From the NCBI RefSeq assembly GCF_025564085.1, contig NZ_JAMGZJ010000077.1:248001-312000 (forward strand): DNA of 64,000 nt, written 5' to 3'. Source of the DNA: Silvania confinis. Lineage in GTDB: Bacteria; Pseudomonadota; Gammaproteobacteria; Enterobacterales; Enterobacteriaceae. A model generated the notes under the pieces. That model saw only the letters and a list, made by a program, of their open reading frames with translations. It was not told the DNA's origin and searched no databases. The position numbers and the translations under genes are program-made. Shown here piece after piece: positions 17,209 to 26,151 of the stretch (positions within the stretch are counted from its first letter, which is position 1; every line of letters starts with the position of its first letter).

Positions 17209-18165
17209 TCATTGATATGTCAGCGTTAGCGTCGCGGTTGTATTCGCTTCACCAACGGTTACTGAATTTCGTGTTTGGTAATAACGCGCGGTCACAGGAA
17301 AAGCCTCTTTTCCCCCGCTGGACGTTTTTAACGCCAGGCTGCTGTTAATAACCAATGGGTTACCCCCGTATAATAATTGCACCCCAACGCCCTGCGCGGT
17401 ATTCGCCCCGCCCGGGTTATTTAATGCCAGTACGCTGGGATCGCTGACGTCGGGATTTTGCTGTCCGTTTAAGGTCACATTAATATTGGTCCATCGATCA
17501 CAGTCTAATAACAAATTCTGGGTGCTGGTTTTTTCAGGTGTAAACCCGATGCTGCTACCAAAATCGGCTTTCGATACATCGCCTATCGGGAAGGTTAAAT
17601 TGGGCGTGCTAACTGAACAGGCTACCTGCGTCACCCCGCCGCCCGACATGTTAACCGTTAATGGCGTAATCCCGGTGACCGTCCAGGTGCCAATTTGCCC
17701 GACACTGAATTGCCCGGACTGAATTTCACCCGTTTTATACAATTTATAGCTAACCGGCGGCAACGGTACCGAGCCCGCTCTGGTATTATCCGTTGACGGC
17801 GGGTTGTCCAGATATCCCCACACAACATTCACCTCAATCGCTACGCCGGGAATATTCGTCGCATAAGCATGGGGAATGGATGTCGCCACCCCACCCAGAT
17901 AACTCATTTTATAATAGTTAGTGTTCGTATCAGTTTCACAAGCGACGGGAGTCTGATTTAACTGGGTGGTACTTGAATATATCACTGCGCCAACGGGCAC
18001 ATCTTTTTGCACGGTAATAATGTTAGGGCTAAAGTTCAACGTTACCGGACCATAACCGTCAATGAATTTACAATCTGCAAATACATAAAAACTGGTACAC
18101 CAACCTATCACCAGCAATAGCGCACCGATAACTTTTTTAGGCGTAATTTTATTTGCATATTTCAT
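17209..18165 (-). CDS. Fimbrial tip adhesin (FimH-like two-domain protein)
   Basis: A 318-residue secreted protein. After a long signal segment (about residues 1-30, ending YVFA) comes an N-terminal receptor-binding region (DCKFIDGYGPVTLNF... to about residue 180) and a C-terminal pilin domain from about 185 (ACSVSTPNLTFPIGDVS, then LLLDCD) ending TATLTLTYQ. Two domains with one pilin fold at the end are typical of tip adhesins. It overlaps the usher gene by 17 bases. The receptor cannot be predicted: the lectin part is not recognisably mannose-specific. Confidence 0.8.
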   Translation of the reverse strand: MKYANKITPKKVIGALLLVIGWCTSFYVFADCKFIDGYGPVTLNFSPNIITVQKDVPVGAVIYSSTTQLNQTPVACETDTNTNYYKMSYLGGVATSIPHAYATNIPGVAIEVNVVWGYLDNPPSTDNTRAGSVPLPPVSYKLYKTGEIQSGQFSVGQIGTWTVTGITPLTVNMSGGGVTQVACSVSTPNLTFPIGDVSKADFGSSIGFTPEKTSTQNLLLDCDRWTNINVTLNGQQNPDVSDPSVLALNNPGGANTAQGVGVQLLYGGNPLVINSSLALKTSSGGKEAFPVTARYYQTRNSVTVGEANTTATLTLTYQ

Positions 18166-20677
18166 TGTTTAACACCACTCCGGCATCCGCTTCAGGAAGC
18201 CTGTAATTAATCCGGCACTGTTCATCATTATCCATGCCCCATCTCGCAATAAGCACGCCACTGTTTTCCAGTCCGGTGAGGTACACTTGCCCCTGATCCC
18301 CGACAATAAACCCGGCAGAGTTTCTATCCGTGGCAATCGTCACGGTGGCGCCGAAGGGCACCGGCTTTCCGTTTATCCGTGACAGGGTCATTAATACGCG
18401 GGCGCCCACGCTGGTAATATATTCAGTGCGTACCACCGCCCCACGCGTAGGGATCGCCGTCTGAGTGGTTAATTGCAGTTCAACATCATCAGGTAGCGTT
18501 TCAGTGTCCAGGCTCAGGCTATTTTTGCGATATGGCGATACATTGCTGGCAACGGTGTAACCCCGGAAATCGGTTCTCACGCCGGTCTGGCCTTTAACGC
18601 CGACACCCGCTGCGCCAGGGGCTTTAATCAAGGCGATGGTTTCACCAAAAGGTTGCCCCAGCGTCACCCCGTTGGCATGAACCAAAATCCCCCCGTTCAG
18701 GCCGTAGTTCATGCGCTGCATATTTTTGTCGGTGCTATAGCCGCCGGTGACTTCGCCATAGGTTCCGTGATAATCCGCGCTGAGGTTACTGCTATGACCG
18801 ACGCCGTCATTGCCATACCCTTGCTGCACACTCCAGTTGAGGGCATTTTCCTGCAGCGCCATGCCGCTCAGGCTCACCGTATGGGTGGTGTCGCCTTTCT
18901 TGCTGGTATTCAGGCTGTAGCTGGCCCAGGTATTACTCAGGAAACGATCTAACGGAATGCTGATATTTAACGCCAGGATTTGATCCTTATTGTAGGTTTT
19001 ATCCCCGTCGCTGCCGCCTGCACCCGTATTATTGTTGTAGGTATAACTTAATCCCCAGGTGATACCGTTCCACGCGTTGTTATAGCTGACGCTATACGAA
19101 CTCATCGTCTTGTCAGCATTCCAGTAATCTTCCCGAACTGCGCTGCCGGTAAGGGAGCCAAAGGCGGGTCCCAGGTTCTGACTCAGGGTCAATTCAGCAC
19201 GGTTACGCCGACGATCCTGTAATGCATTGCTGTCACCGTCGCTGTCCATCACCTCCTGCATACCGTAATAGCCAGCGGTAGAGTAGCGATAGCTGGTCGC
19301 CGAGAAATTGGTTCCGGTATCGGTAAAGTTTTTGCTGTAGCGTAAGCGCAAGGCTTGCCCGCTCGTTTTGCTCATCTTTTCGGGACTCGACCACGCCTGG
19401 GTGACATCCGCCGATATCGCGCCGAGATCCCCCATATTTTTACCCACGCCGAGCGCGTATGACTGATACGGACGGGATTGCTGTACACCGCCATACAGCG
19501 TAAAGCCCTGCGGCAGACCATAAATAGCCGTTCCCTGCATCAGCGGACGATTTTCAACATTGCTGTCACTGGGACGATACTGACCCGCCGTCAGGCTGTA
19601 CTTCAGGCGACCCTCTCGCTGCAGAACAGGCACAGAGGCATAGGGCACGACAAAATCCTGCTCGCTGCCGTCCGCTTCTTTAACGGAAACACTTAAATCC
19701 CCGGCGCCACCGGTGGGGTACATGTCGGTGATTTCAAATGCGCCTGGCGCAACATAACTCTGATAGATGATGTAGCCGTTCTGACGGATAACCACCTGGG
19801 CGTTGGTGCGCGCAATACCGCGCACCACAGGGGCATAACCTTTCTGGCTGTCCGGCAGCATCTCATCGTCGGACGCCAACTGCCCCCCACGAAAGGGAAT
19901 GCTGTCAAAAACGTCTGAAGGTGATGAACTGTCGCCGAGCGTCATCTGGCTTTTTAAGGGCACAATGTTGCGCTGAGCATAGGTATAAACCGAATCCCAC
20001 TGCGCTTTGCCGTCGGTATCGCGACGCCAGGTGGAATAGTTACGCAGACGCCAGGGTCCAATATTGATACCCGGACGCAGGTTAGCGTATTGGCTTTGAC
20101 TGTTATTGGTGGCGCTATTTCGGCCCCAGGTGTTATCCCCGCTGATACTGTAATTCAGCAGCAAGGCGTTGATCCCTTCATCCCACATTTCCGGCGCGAC
20201 ATAGCCGCGAGCCTGGGCATTGAGCGATGCCTGCGGAAAACTTAACAACAGTTTTTGCGCGCCAAAGATAAAATCGGCCGACGCATCCGGGATCGCGGCA
20301 AAATTGACGCATTCGCCTTCTTGACCGAGATCGGGAAACTGTTCGGTTTTTACACCGTAACTTTGCAATAAACCTGTCGACAGGCAAGGCTGGAGGAGAG
20401 GCTCGCCCTGCGGTGAGGCAACCGATTTAAATTCGATCTCTCGGGTATACATCGACTGATCGTTAACAACGACCTCCACGCGATATTTACCCGGCTTCTG
20501 CGTGCCACGCGCAAAAGAAGAGAGATCAACCCCCTTCATGGCAGGGTTATCCACTTCCAGCAGTGCCGGATTGAAATACTCCTCTGCGCTGGCGCTCTGC
20601 ATGACACCGGCCAATGCCAGGGCGATCAACCAGGCCAGACGAGCCGGTGGAAACCAGGGATCTACACTCTTGCACAT
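18149..20677 (-). CDS. Outer membrane fimbrial usher
   Basis: An 842-residue usher that assembles and secretes pilin subunits. It has a signal peptide (about residues 1-31, ending ASA), an N-terminal chaperone-binding domain starting EEYFNPALLEVDNPAMKGVDLS, a 24-strand barrel with the plug region around residues 220-310, and C-terminal domains. The characteristic usher motif GAFEITDMYPTGGAGDL lies near residue 317, and a Cys pair closes the C-terminus (EQCRINYRLP...EICK). It follows the chaperone gene by 38 bases and overlaps the adhesin by 17. The operon uses lower-GC codons than ldtA and amn, suggesting acquisition. Confidence 0.93.
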   Translation of the reverse strand: MCKSVDPWFPPARLAWLIALALAGVMQSASAEEYFNPALLEVDNPAMKGVDLSSFARGTQKPGKYRVEVVVNDQSMYTREIEFKSVASPQGEPLLQPCLSTGLLQSYGVKTEQFPDLGQEGECVNFAAIPDASADFIFGAQKLLLSFPQASLNAQARGYVAPEMWDEGINALLLNYSISGDNTWGRNSATNNSQSQYANLRPGINIGPWRLRNYSTWRRDTDGKAQWDSVYTYAQRNIVPLKSQMTLGDSSSPSDVFDSIPFRGGQLASDDEMLPDSQKGYAPVVRGIARTNAQVVIRQNGYIIYQSYVAPGAFEITDMYPTGGAGDLSVSVKEADGSEQDFVVPYASVPVLQREGRLKYSLTAGQYRPSDSNVENRPLMQGTAIYGLPQGFTLYGGVQQSRPYQSYALGVGKNMGDLGAISADVTQAWSSPEKMSKTSGQALRLRYSKNFTDTGTNFSATSYRYSTAGYYGMQEVMDSDGDSNALQDRRRNRAELTLSQNLGPAFGSLTGSAVREDYWNADKTMSSYSVSYNNAWNGITWGLSYTYNNNTGAGGSDGDKTYNKDQILALNISIPLDRFLSNTWASYSLNTSKKGDTTHTVSLSGMALQENALNWSVQQGYGNDGVGHSSNLSADYHGTYGEVTGGYSTDKNMQRMNYGLNGGILVHANGVTLGQPFGETIALIKAPGAAGVGVKGQTGVRTDFRGYTVASNVSPYRKNSLSLDTETLPDDVELQLTTQTAIPTRGAVVRTEYITSVGARVLMTLSRINGKPVPFGATVTIATDRNSAGFIVGDQGQVYLTGLENSGVLIARWGMDNDEQCRINYRLPEADAGVVLNNEICK

Positions 20678-20715
20678 AATCAGTTTTTATTTCCTTTCCC
20701 TGGAGAATAAACCCG

Positions 20716-21393
20716 TTAAATTGCGACGTGATGGGTCACTCCGACGCCACCAAAATCATTGATAAGTTTGAACGTTACCGGACCGGAACTGACGCCCGCA
20801 GGCAGGGAAAATGTCGCCAACGCCCCTGGTGCCACATAGGTAGGTTCAGGGACATTTTTTCCCGCGACGGTAATCTCATTAAAATTCATATAAAGATTGC
20901 CAGGATTACGCACAGATATATGATTTCCCGAGATTGTCCAGACCAGTTTCTCAGCAAAATCTTCTGGAGATTCTCTTTTTAAGGAGGCCGGGCGGTAAAT
21001 TAATTTAATACGCGTCTTTACTGCAATTTGCAGTGAATTTGCTTTTTTCTCAGCCGCAGGAATGGCTTTAATATTTAACCAGTACATCGACTCTTTATTA
21101 TCAGGCACATTTCCCGCCCGGACGATGCGCATGACGTTCTCCTGACCGCGATCCAGTCGGTACAAGGGAGGCGTAATGATAAAGGGGATTTTCCCGGCAC
21201 TGTTGTCCAGGTTGTCAAACCATGACTGAATAAGATAAGGCACGCTATCCGGATTTGAAACGCCGATCGCCGCTTCCTTTTTTCCACCGTCGTAAATCAC
21301 GCGCGTTCCGCCGATATTCACGCCCGCGTGGACTGACGACGCGCATAATAGCGCCAGCAAACCTGGCAAGAGGTTATTCAGGAAACGTTTCAT
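20716..21393 (-). CDS. Periplasmic fimbrial chaperone
   Basis: A 225-residue PapD/FimC-type chaperone. The signal peptide ends SVHA (about residue 23). The first Ig-like domain starts GVNIGGTRVIYDGGKKEAAIGVSN with the conserved Arg near residue 31, and the G1 region includes NSLQIAVKTRIKLIYRP with the conserved Lys/Arg pair. The second domain ends with FKLINDFGGV. It stabilises pilin subunits by donor-strand complementation and delivers them to the usher. It is the first gene of the operon and no regulator or recombinase gene accompanies it. Confidence 0.92.
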   Translation of the reverse strand: MKRFLNNLLPGLLALLCASSVHAGVNIGGTRVIYDGGKKEAAIGVSNPDSVPYLIQSWFDNLDNSAGKIPFIITPPLYRLDRGQENVMRIVRAGNVPDNKESMYWLNIKAIPAAEKKANSLQIAVKTRIKLIYRPASLKRESPEDFAEKLVWTISGNHISVRNPGNLYMNFNEITVAGKNVPEPTYVAPGALATFSLPAGVSSGPVTFKLINDFGGVGVTHHVAI

Positions 21394-21503
21394 AACAAAC
21401 CTGTGGCTTTAATACGCTTAAAAAGGCCTGTTCAACCGCAGCAGGCTTATAAATAATCTGCAGAGAGTATTTATCTTTCGAGCACAGCCAACAATAAAAA
21501 CGC

Positions 21504-21519
21504 CGCGTAATATTACGCG
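21504..21519. repeat. 16-bp perfect palindrome upstream of the fimbrial operon
   Basis: CGCGTAATATTACGCG reads the same on both strands. It lies 110 bases upstream of the chaperone ATG, right next to the ldtA terminator. It may be a regulator site; no matching regulator gene is in the window. Confidence 0.6.
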
Positions 21520-21520
21520 C

Positions 21521-21548
21521 AAAAAAATTTCCCCTGCTGTGGCAGGGG
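21521..21548 (-). terminator. Intrinsic terminator of ldtA
   Basis: The stem CCCCTGC / GCAGGGG (21531-21537 with 21542-21548) is followed on the minus strand by AAA and seven T, 17 bases past the ldtA stop. Confidence 0.75.
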
Positions 21549-21565
21549 GTTACTCTGTTTCCTGC

Positions 21566-22522
21566 TTATTGAGCTGGGGTTGCCACCAGCGGGGTATCGA
21601 GGGCCCCATAGCCAATATTCACCGGCATCCCGGACCGCCGCTCCAGCGCCCCGTCAACCCGCACGCTATCCATCCCCGCCCCTTTCAGATGGGTACGTAG
21701 CGCTGGGGTGATCGGCAACGGTACTTTATTACTGGACTCAAATTCCGTTCGGTTGCGTGACAGCGGCTCGTGAACTTCCACCCAACGGCTGCCATCGGGT
21801 TCGGTGGTCACTTTCACCGGCTGATCGATTAGCTGAACGCGGGTGCCAACCGGAACATTATCGAACAGGTATTTGATGTCGTCGTCACGCAGACGAATGC
21901 ACCCCTGGCTCACGCGCAGGCCGATACCAAAATTCGCATTGGTGCCGTGAATAGCATACAGCCTGCCGATGTAAATGGCGTACAGCCCCATTGGGTTATC
22001 CGGGCCGGCAGGGACAAAGGCGGGCAGGGTTTTCCCTTCTTTAGCATAGGCGCGACGCGTGTTCGCCGTCGGTGACCAGGTCGGCCCTTCCTGCTTGCGC
22101 TGAACCGTTGTCACCCAGTTGCGCGGCGTTTCGCGTCCGGCCTCACCAATGCCGATCGGCAGGATCTCAACGGTGTTGCTGCCTTGTGGATAATAGTAGA
22201 GGCGCATTTCCGCCACATTCACCACAATGCCCTCGCGCACCGTGTCAGGCAGAATGACCTGCTGCGGGACGATCAGCTGCGAGCCGGATTGCGGTAAAAA
22301 CAGATCGACCCCAGGATTGGCCTCCAGCATGTTGCTCAGGCCCTGGCTGTACTGCGCCGCAAAGGCCTCGAGCGGCAGGGTATTGCCCTGCGGAACGGTG
22401 ATAACCAGCGGGTTCCCCACCAGGCGACTCCCTTCAGGCGGCAAGGGGTAACTTACCGCCAGCGCACTCTGACTGATCAATAAAGCAGCTAAATAACCCA
22501 ACAAGTTTATACGACGCATCAT
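21566..22522 (-). CDS. ldtA: L,D-transpeptidase LdtA (ErfK)
   Basis: This periplasmic enzyme attaches Braun lipoprotein to meso-diaminopimelate of peptidoglycan. About 318 residues: signal peptide ending ALA near residue 22, a LysM-like region ([24 protein letters not shown]), then the YkuD catalytic domain with HGT near residue 192 and the catalytic Cys208 in SQGCIRL. Two ATG codons stand in tandem at 22522 and 22519, and E. coli starts at the equivalent of the second. The open frame continues far upstream across amn but is not coding there. It is divergent from amn. Confidence 0.95.
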   Translation of the reverse strand: MMRRINLLGYLAALLISQSALAVSYPLPPEGSRLVGNPLVITVPQGNTLPLEAFAAQYSQGLSNMLEANPGVDLFLPQSGSQLIVPQQVILPDTVREGIVVNVAEMRLYYYPQGSNTVEILPIGIGEAGRETPRNWVTTVQRKQEGPTWSPTANTRRAYAKEGKTLPAFVPAGPDNPMGLYAIYIGRLYAIHGTNANFGIGLRVSQGCIRLRDDDIKYLFDNVPVGTRVQLIDQPVKVTTEPDGSRWVEVHEPLSRNRTEFESSNKVPLPITPALRTHLKGAGMDSVRVDGALERRSGMPVNIGYGALDTPLVATPAQ

Positions 22523-22599
22523 TCCCTTCCTCTGTCGCTCCGCGCGTTCGATAAGCATAGCCCCGATGAAAGAGGCCGCGCCCCGATCTCCTGACTTTT

Positions 22600-22622
22600 G
22601 TTTCACATACAGGTGACATACT
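22600..22622 (+). promoter_or_regulatory. Possible Pho box upstream of amn
   Basis: Two imperfect 11-base direct repeats (TTTCACATACA and GGTGACATACT) lie 40-60 bases before the amn ATG. The 11-base period and TGACAT-like core are how PhoB sites look, and amn is phosphate-regulated in E. coli. The match to consensus is only partial. Confidence 0.35.
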
Positions 22623-22660
22623 ATCGGATAACGCCGCACACCTGTATTAAGGAGACAGAG

Positions 22661-24115
22661 ATGAATAATAAGGGCTCCAGCCTGACCCCAACTCAGGCAC
22701 TGGACACGCTGAATACGATGTATGAGCAGGCGGTTACCGCGCTGCGCGGCGCAATCAGTCATTATATTGAAGACGGGACGCTTCCCGATGCAGAGGCCCG
22801 ACTGAAAGGCCTCTTTGTCTATCCCTCGCTCTCCGTGACCTGGGATGGTAACGCCACTAATCTGCCGAAGACCCGCGCCTATGCGCGCTTTACCCATCCC
22901 GGCTGCTACTCCACCACCATCACCCGCCCGCAGCTGTTTCGCCCGTATCTCGAAGAACAGCTGACGCTGCTGTATCAGGATTACAATGCCCATATTACCG
23001 TGGAGCCGTCGCGCCACGAGATCCCCTATCCGTACGTTATCGACGGATCGGAGCTGACGCTCGACCGCTCCATGAGCGCCGGGCTGACGCGTCACTTCCC
23101 GACCACCGAGCTGTCGCAAATTGGCGATGAAACTGCCGACGGGATCTATCATCCGGCAGAGTTTTCCCCTCTGTCGCACTTCGACGCCCGCCGTGTTGAT
23201 TTTTCGCTGGCGCGCCTGCGTCACTACACCGGCACCCCAGCGGAACATTTCCAGCCGTTTGTGCTGTTCACTAACTACACCCGCTACGTGGATGAGTTTG
23301 TCCGCTGGGGCTGCAGCCAGATCCTCGATCCCGACAGCCCTTACATCGCGCTGTCCTGCGCGGGCGGGGTCTGGATCACCGCAGAAACCGAGGCGCCGGA
23401 GCAGGCGGTTTCCGATCTGGCATGGAAAAAACACCAGATGCCGGCCTGGCACCTGATCACCGCCGATGGCCAGGGCATTACGCTGATTAACATTGGTGTC
23501 GGCCCGTCGAACGCCAAAACCATTTGCGATCACCTCGCGGTGCTGCGCCCGGATGTCTGGCTGATGATTGGCCACTGCGGCGGCCTGCGTGAAAGCCAGC
23601 TGATTGGCGATTACGTGCTGGCGCATGCCTATCTGCGCGACGACCACGTGCTGGATGCGGTGCTGCCGCCAGACATTCCGATCCCGAGCATTGCCGAAGT
23701 CCAACGCGCGCTGTACGACGCCACCAAAGAGGTGAGCGGGATGCCGGGTGAAGAGGTCAAACAGCGTCTGCGTACCGGTACGGTGGTCACCACCGACGAC
23801 CGCAACTGGGAGCTGCGTTACTCGGCCTCGGCGCTGCGCTTTAACCTGAGCCGCGCAGTGGCGATCGATATGGAGAGCGCCACTATTGCCGCCCAGGGCT
23901 ATCGCTTCCGTGTGCCTTACGGCACCCTGCTGTGCGTCTCGGATAAGCCACTGCACGGTGAGATTAAGCTCCCCGGCCAGGCGAACCGTTTTTACGAAGG
24001 GGCGATCTCCGAGCACCTGCAAATTGGCATTCGTGCCATCGACCTGCTGCGGGCCGAGGGCGATAAATTACACTCGCGTAAACTGCGCACCTTTAACGAG
24101 CCGCCGTTCCGCTAA
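22661..24115 (+). CDS. amn: AMP nucleosidase
   Basis: Amn splits AMP into adenine and ribose 5-phosphate, adjusting adenylate pools, and is known to be phosphate-regulated in E. coli. The ATG at 22661 with AAGGAG eight bases upstream gives 484 residues, the E. coli length; the frame is open further upstream but without similarity. The N-terminal regulatory domain covers about residues 1-175 and the C-terminal nucleoside-phosphorylase fold includes [22 protein letters not shown] and [10 protein letters not shown]. It probably shares an mRNA with the aminopeptidase 18 bases downstream. Confidence 0.97.
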   Translation: MNNKGSSLTPTQALDTLNTMYEQAVTALRGAISHYIEDGTLPDAEARLKGLFVYPSLSVTWDGNATNLPKTRAYARFTHPGCYSTTITRPQLFRPYLEEQLTLLYQDYNAHITVEPSRHEIPYPYVIDGSELTLDRSMSAGLTRHFPTTELSQIGDETADGIYHPAEFSPLSHFDARRVDFSLARLRHYTGTPAEHFQPFVLFTNYTRYVDEFVRWGCSQILDPDSPYIALSCAGGVWITAETEAPEQAVSDLAWKKHQMPAWHLITADGQGITLINIGVGPSNAKTICDHLAVLRPDVWLMIGHCGGLRESQLIGDYVLAHAYLRDDHVLDAVLPPDIPIPSIAEVQRALYDATKEVSGMPGEEVKQRLRTGTVVTTDDRNWELRYSASALRFNLSRAVAIDMESATIAAQGYRFRVPYGTLLCVSDKPLHGEIKLPGQANRFYEGAISEHLQIGIRAIDLLRAEGDKLHSRKLRTFNEPPFR

Positions 24116-24133
24116 TCATAAAAAAGGAAAGTT

Positions 24134-25906
24134 ATGCACACCACAACCCCGCTCGCGGCACTGCGCCAGTGGCTGGCGTCACAGGGACTGGACGGTATTA
24201 TCGTCCCGCGTGCCGATGCCTTTCAGAGCGAATATTGTCACCCCCATGCCGATATTCTGGCCTGGCTGACCGGTTTTGACGGTTCGGCAGGCCACGCGCT
24301 GATCCTGCGCGATCGCGCCGTGCTGTTTGTTGACGGTCGTTATCAGGTTCAGGCCCGCCAGCAGGTTGATCTGGCAGACGTTGAGATCCAGCATCTGCAC
24401 AACGATCCCCTGCCGGCATGGCTGACGCAGCACGTCGCAGCAGGCGCCCGTATCGCTTTCGAAGCCCTACTGATGACCAACACCCAGTACGAGGCGCTGA
24501 ATGCCAGCCATTGCGACCTTGTCCCGCTCAACGAATCACCGTTTGATGTCCTCTGGCAGGATCGTCCCGCGCCCCCGACCGGTGCGATCCGTGAAATGCC
24601 CGTTGAGGTCAGCGGAGAAAGCAGTACGGATAAACGCCAGCGCGTAGCCGCCCTGCTTGCCGAACAGCACGTTGATTATCTGGCCATTACCCAGCCGGAC
24701 AATATTGCATGGCTGCTTAACGTGCGCGGCAGCGATATCCCGACGAGCCCGGTCCCGAATTCGTTTGCCCTGCTGGGCGGCGATGGTGCAGTGGAGTGGT
24801 TTGTCACGCCCGAGAAAACGCAGGCGCTTTCAGCCACGCTGCTGGAGAGCCTGACCCTGTCGCCAGAGTCGGCATTTCTGGCACGTAGCCAGCAGCTGTG
24901 CGCCGGGAAGCGGGTGATGGTGGATGCCGATTGCGCCCCCGTCGCCCTGCGCTTTGCCGTCGAGCCACAGGGCGAGATCGTCTGGCAGGTCGAGCCCATT
25001 ACCCTGCTGAAAGCGCACAAAAACCCGACCGAACTGGCGGGCTATCGCGACAGTCATCACCAGGACGGCGCGGCGTGGGTTAACTTCCTCGCTTGGCTGG
25101 CGCACGAAGTGCCCCGTCGCGAAGCCGCGGGCAATCCGCTGACGGAGCTGGAAGCACAGGCTAAGCAACTGACGTTTCGTCAGCAGCAACCGGGTTTTAT
25201 CGAGCAGAGCTTTGCCACCATTTCGGCATCTGCCAGCAATGCAGCGATGTGCCATTACCACTCCAGCGAGCAAAGCAATAAAGCGATTACCCGTCACCAT
25301 TTTTACCTGAATGATTCCGGCGGCCAGTACCACAATGGCACCACCGACGCCACGCGCACGCTGGCGTTTGGCACGCTGAGCGCGCAGTGTCGCCTGCATT
25401 ACACCGCAGTCCTGAAAGGCTTTTTATCACTGATTACTCTGCAGTTCCCATCCGGGACCTGCGGGCATCACATTGATGCTTTCGCGCGGCGTGGGCTGTG
25501 GGAACTGGGACTGGATTTTGACCACGGCACCGGGCACGGCGTGGGCCATCAGCTGCTTATCCATGAGAATCCGCAGCGGATCGCGAAGAAGGTCAATCCG
25601 TGGCCACTGGTGGCGGGGAATATCATGACGATCGAGCCGGGCTATTATCTGGCGGATCAGTACGGGATCCGTATTGAAAATCAGGTGGAGATTGTCGAAA
25701 GCGTTGCGGGGTTCTGCCGCTTTGCCTCGCTGACGCTCGCGCCGATCGACCTGAGCCAGGTGGAGCTGCATCTGCTGAGCGACAAAGAGAAGCAGTGGCT
25801 GGACGACTATCACCAACAGGTTCGCGAGGCACTCTCCTCACGTATCGACAGCGCGGCACGTCCGTGGCTGATTGCGGCAACGGCGCCGATTCGCGTTAGT
25901 CGATAA
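24134..25906 (+). CDS. M24B aminopeptidase P family protein
   Basis: A 590-residue cytosolic Xaa-Pro aminopeptidase-like enzyme, removing N-terminal residues next to proline. It has two creatinase-like N-terminal domains (about 1-155 and 160-310) and a C-terminal pita-bread domain. All five dimetal ligands are present: Asp394 (NDSGGQY), Asp405 (TTDATRT), His468 (GTGHGVGHQ), Glu501 (TIEPGYY) and Glu515 (IENQVEI). It resembles the longer eukaryote-type APP rather than E. coli PepP (441 residues). AAGGAAAG precedes the ATG. It follows amn by 18 bases and has its own terminator. Confidence 0.9.
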   Translation: MHTTTPLAALRQWLASQGLDGIIVPRADAFQSEYCHPHADILAWLTGFDGSAGHALILRDRAVLFVDGRYQVQARQQVDLADVEIQHLHNDPLPAWLTQHVAAGARIAFEALLMTNTQYEALNASHCDLVPLNESPFDVLWQDRPAPPTGAIREMPVEVSGESSTDKRQRVAALLAEQHVDYLAITQPDNIAWLLNVRGSDIPTSPVPNSFALLGGDGAVEWFVTPEKTQALSATLLESLTLSPESAFLARSQQLCAGKRVMVDADCAPVALRFAVEPQGEIVWQVEPITLLKAHKNPTELAGYRDSHHQDGAAWVNFLAWLAHEVPRREAAGNPLTELEAQAKQLTFRQQQPGFIEQSFATISASASNAAMCHYHSSEQSNKAITRHHFYLNDSGGQYHNGTTDATRTLAFGTLSAQCRLHYTAVLKGFLSLITLQFPSGTCGHHIDAFARRGLWELGLDFDHGTGHGVGHQLLIHENPQRIAKKVNPWPLVAGNIMTIEPGYYLADQYGIRIENQVEIVESVAGFCRFASLTLAPIDLSQVELHLLSDKEKQWLDDYHQQVREALSSRIDSAARPWLIAATAPIRVSR

Positions 25907-25912
25907 CGACAG

Positions 25913-25944
25913 GACGGTAACCTTCGGGTTATCGTCTTGCTTTT
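25913..25944 (+). terminator. Intrinsic terminator of the amn-aminopeptidase unit
   Basis: A 10-bp stem (25913-25922 with 25927-25936) with a TTCG tetraloop is followed by TTGCTTTT. Confidence 0.85.
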
Positions 25945-25961
25945 ACCCGGCGCAGAAAAGC

Positions 25962-25989
25962 AAAAAGCCTGCTTTAAAAGCAGGCTTTT
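25962..25989 (-). terminator. Terminator of tRNA-Asn copy 3
   Basis: The inverted repeat AAAAGCCTGCTTT / AAAAGCAGGCTTTT has T runs on both strands. It lies just beyond the 3' end of the minus-strand tRNA and could also stop plus-strand transcripts. Confidence 0.85.
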
Positions 25990-25995
25990 CTAATT

Positions 25996-26071
25996 TGGCT
26001 CCTCTGACTGGACTCGAACCAGTGACATACGGATTAACAGTCCGCCGTTCTACCGACTGAACTACAGAGGA
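25996..26071 (-). tRNA. tRNA-Asn(GUU), copy 3, inverted
   Basis: A 76-nt tRNA identical to copies 1, 2 and 4 but on the minus strand, with anticodon GTT and CCA encoded. Its promoter, leader and body (25996-26099) are the exact reverse complement of 16463-16566. The terminator differs from those of copies 1 and 2. Confidence 0.97.
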
Positions 26072-26089
26072 ATCGTGTGAACGGGGCGA

Positions 26090-26118
26090 ATATTAGCGAC
26101 GCCACCTGGTGTTGTCAA
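26090..26118 (-). promoter_or_regulatory. Promoter of the third tRNA-Asn
   Basis: On the minus strand: TTGACA (26118-26113), 17-base spacer, TAATAT (26095-26090). Confidence 0.85.
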
Positions 26119-26151
26119 AGGCAGAATGCACATTTTGCATCGTTTGCCGAT

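Noticed and set aside
22523..24022. 500-codon open frame antisense to amn, continuous with ldtA
   Set aside because: No similarity I recognise, no ribosome site, and amn on the other strand is certain. Long antisense frames are common in GC-rich enterobacterial genes.
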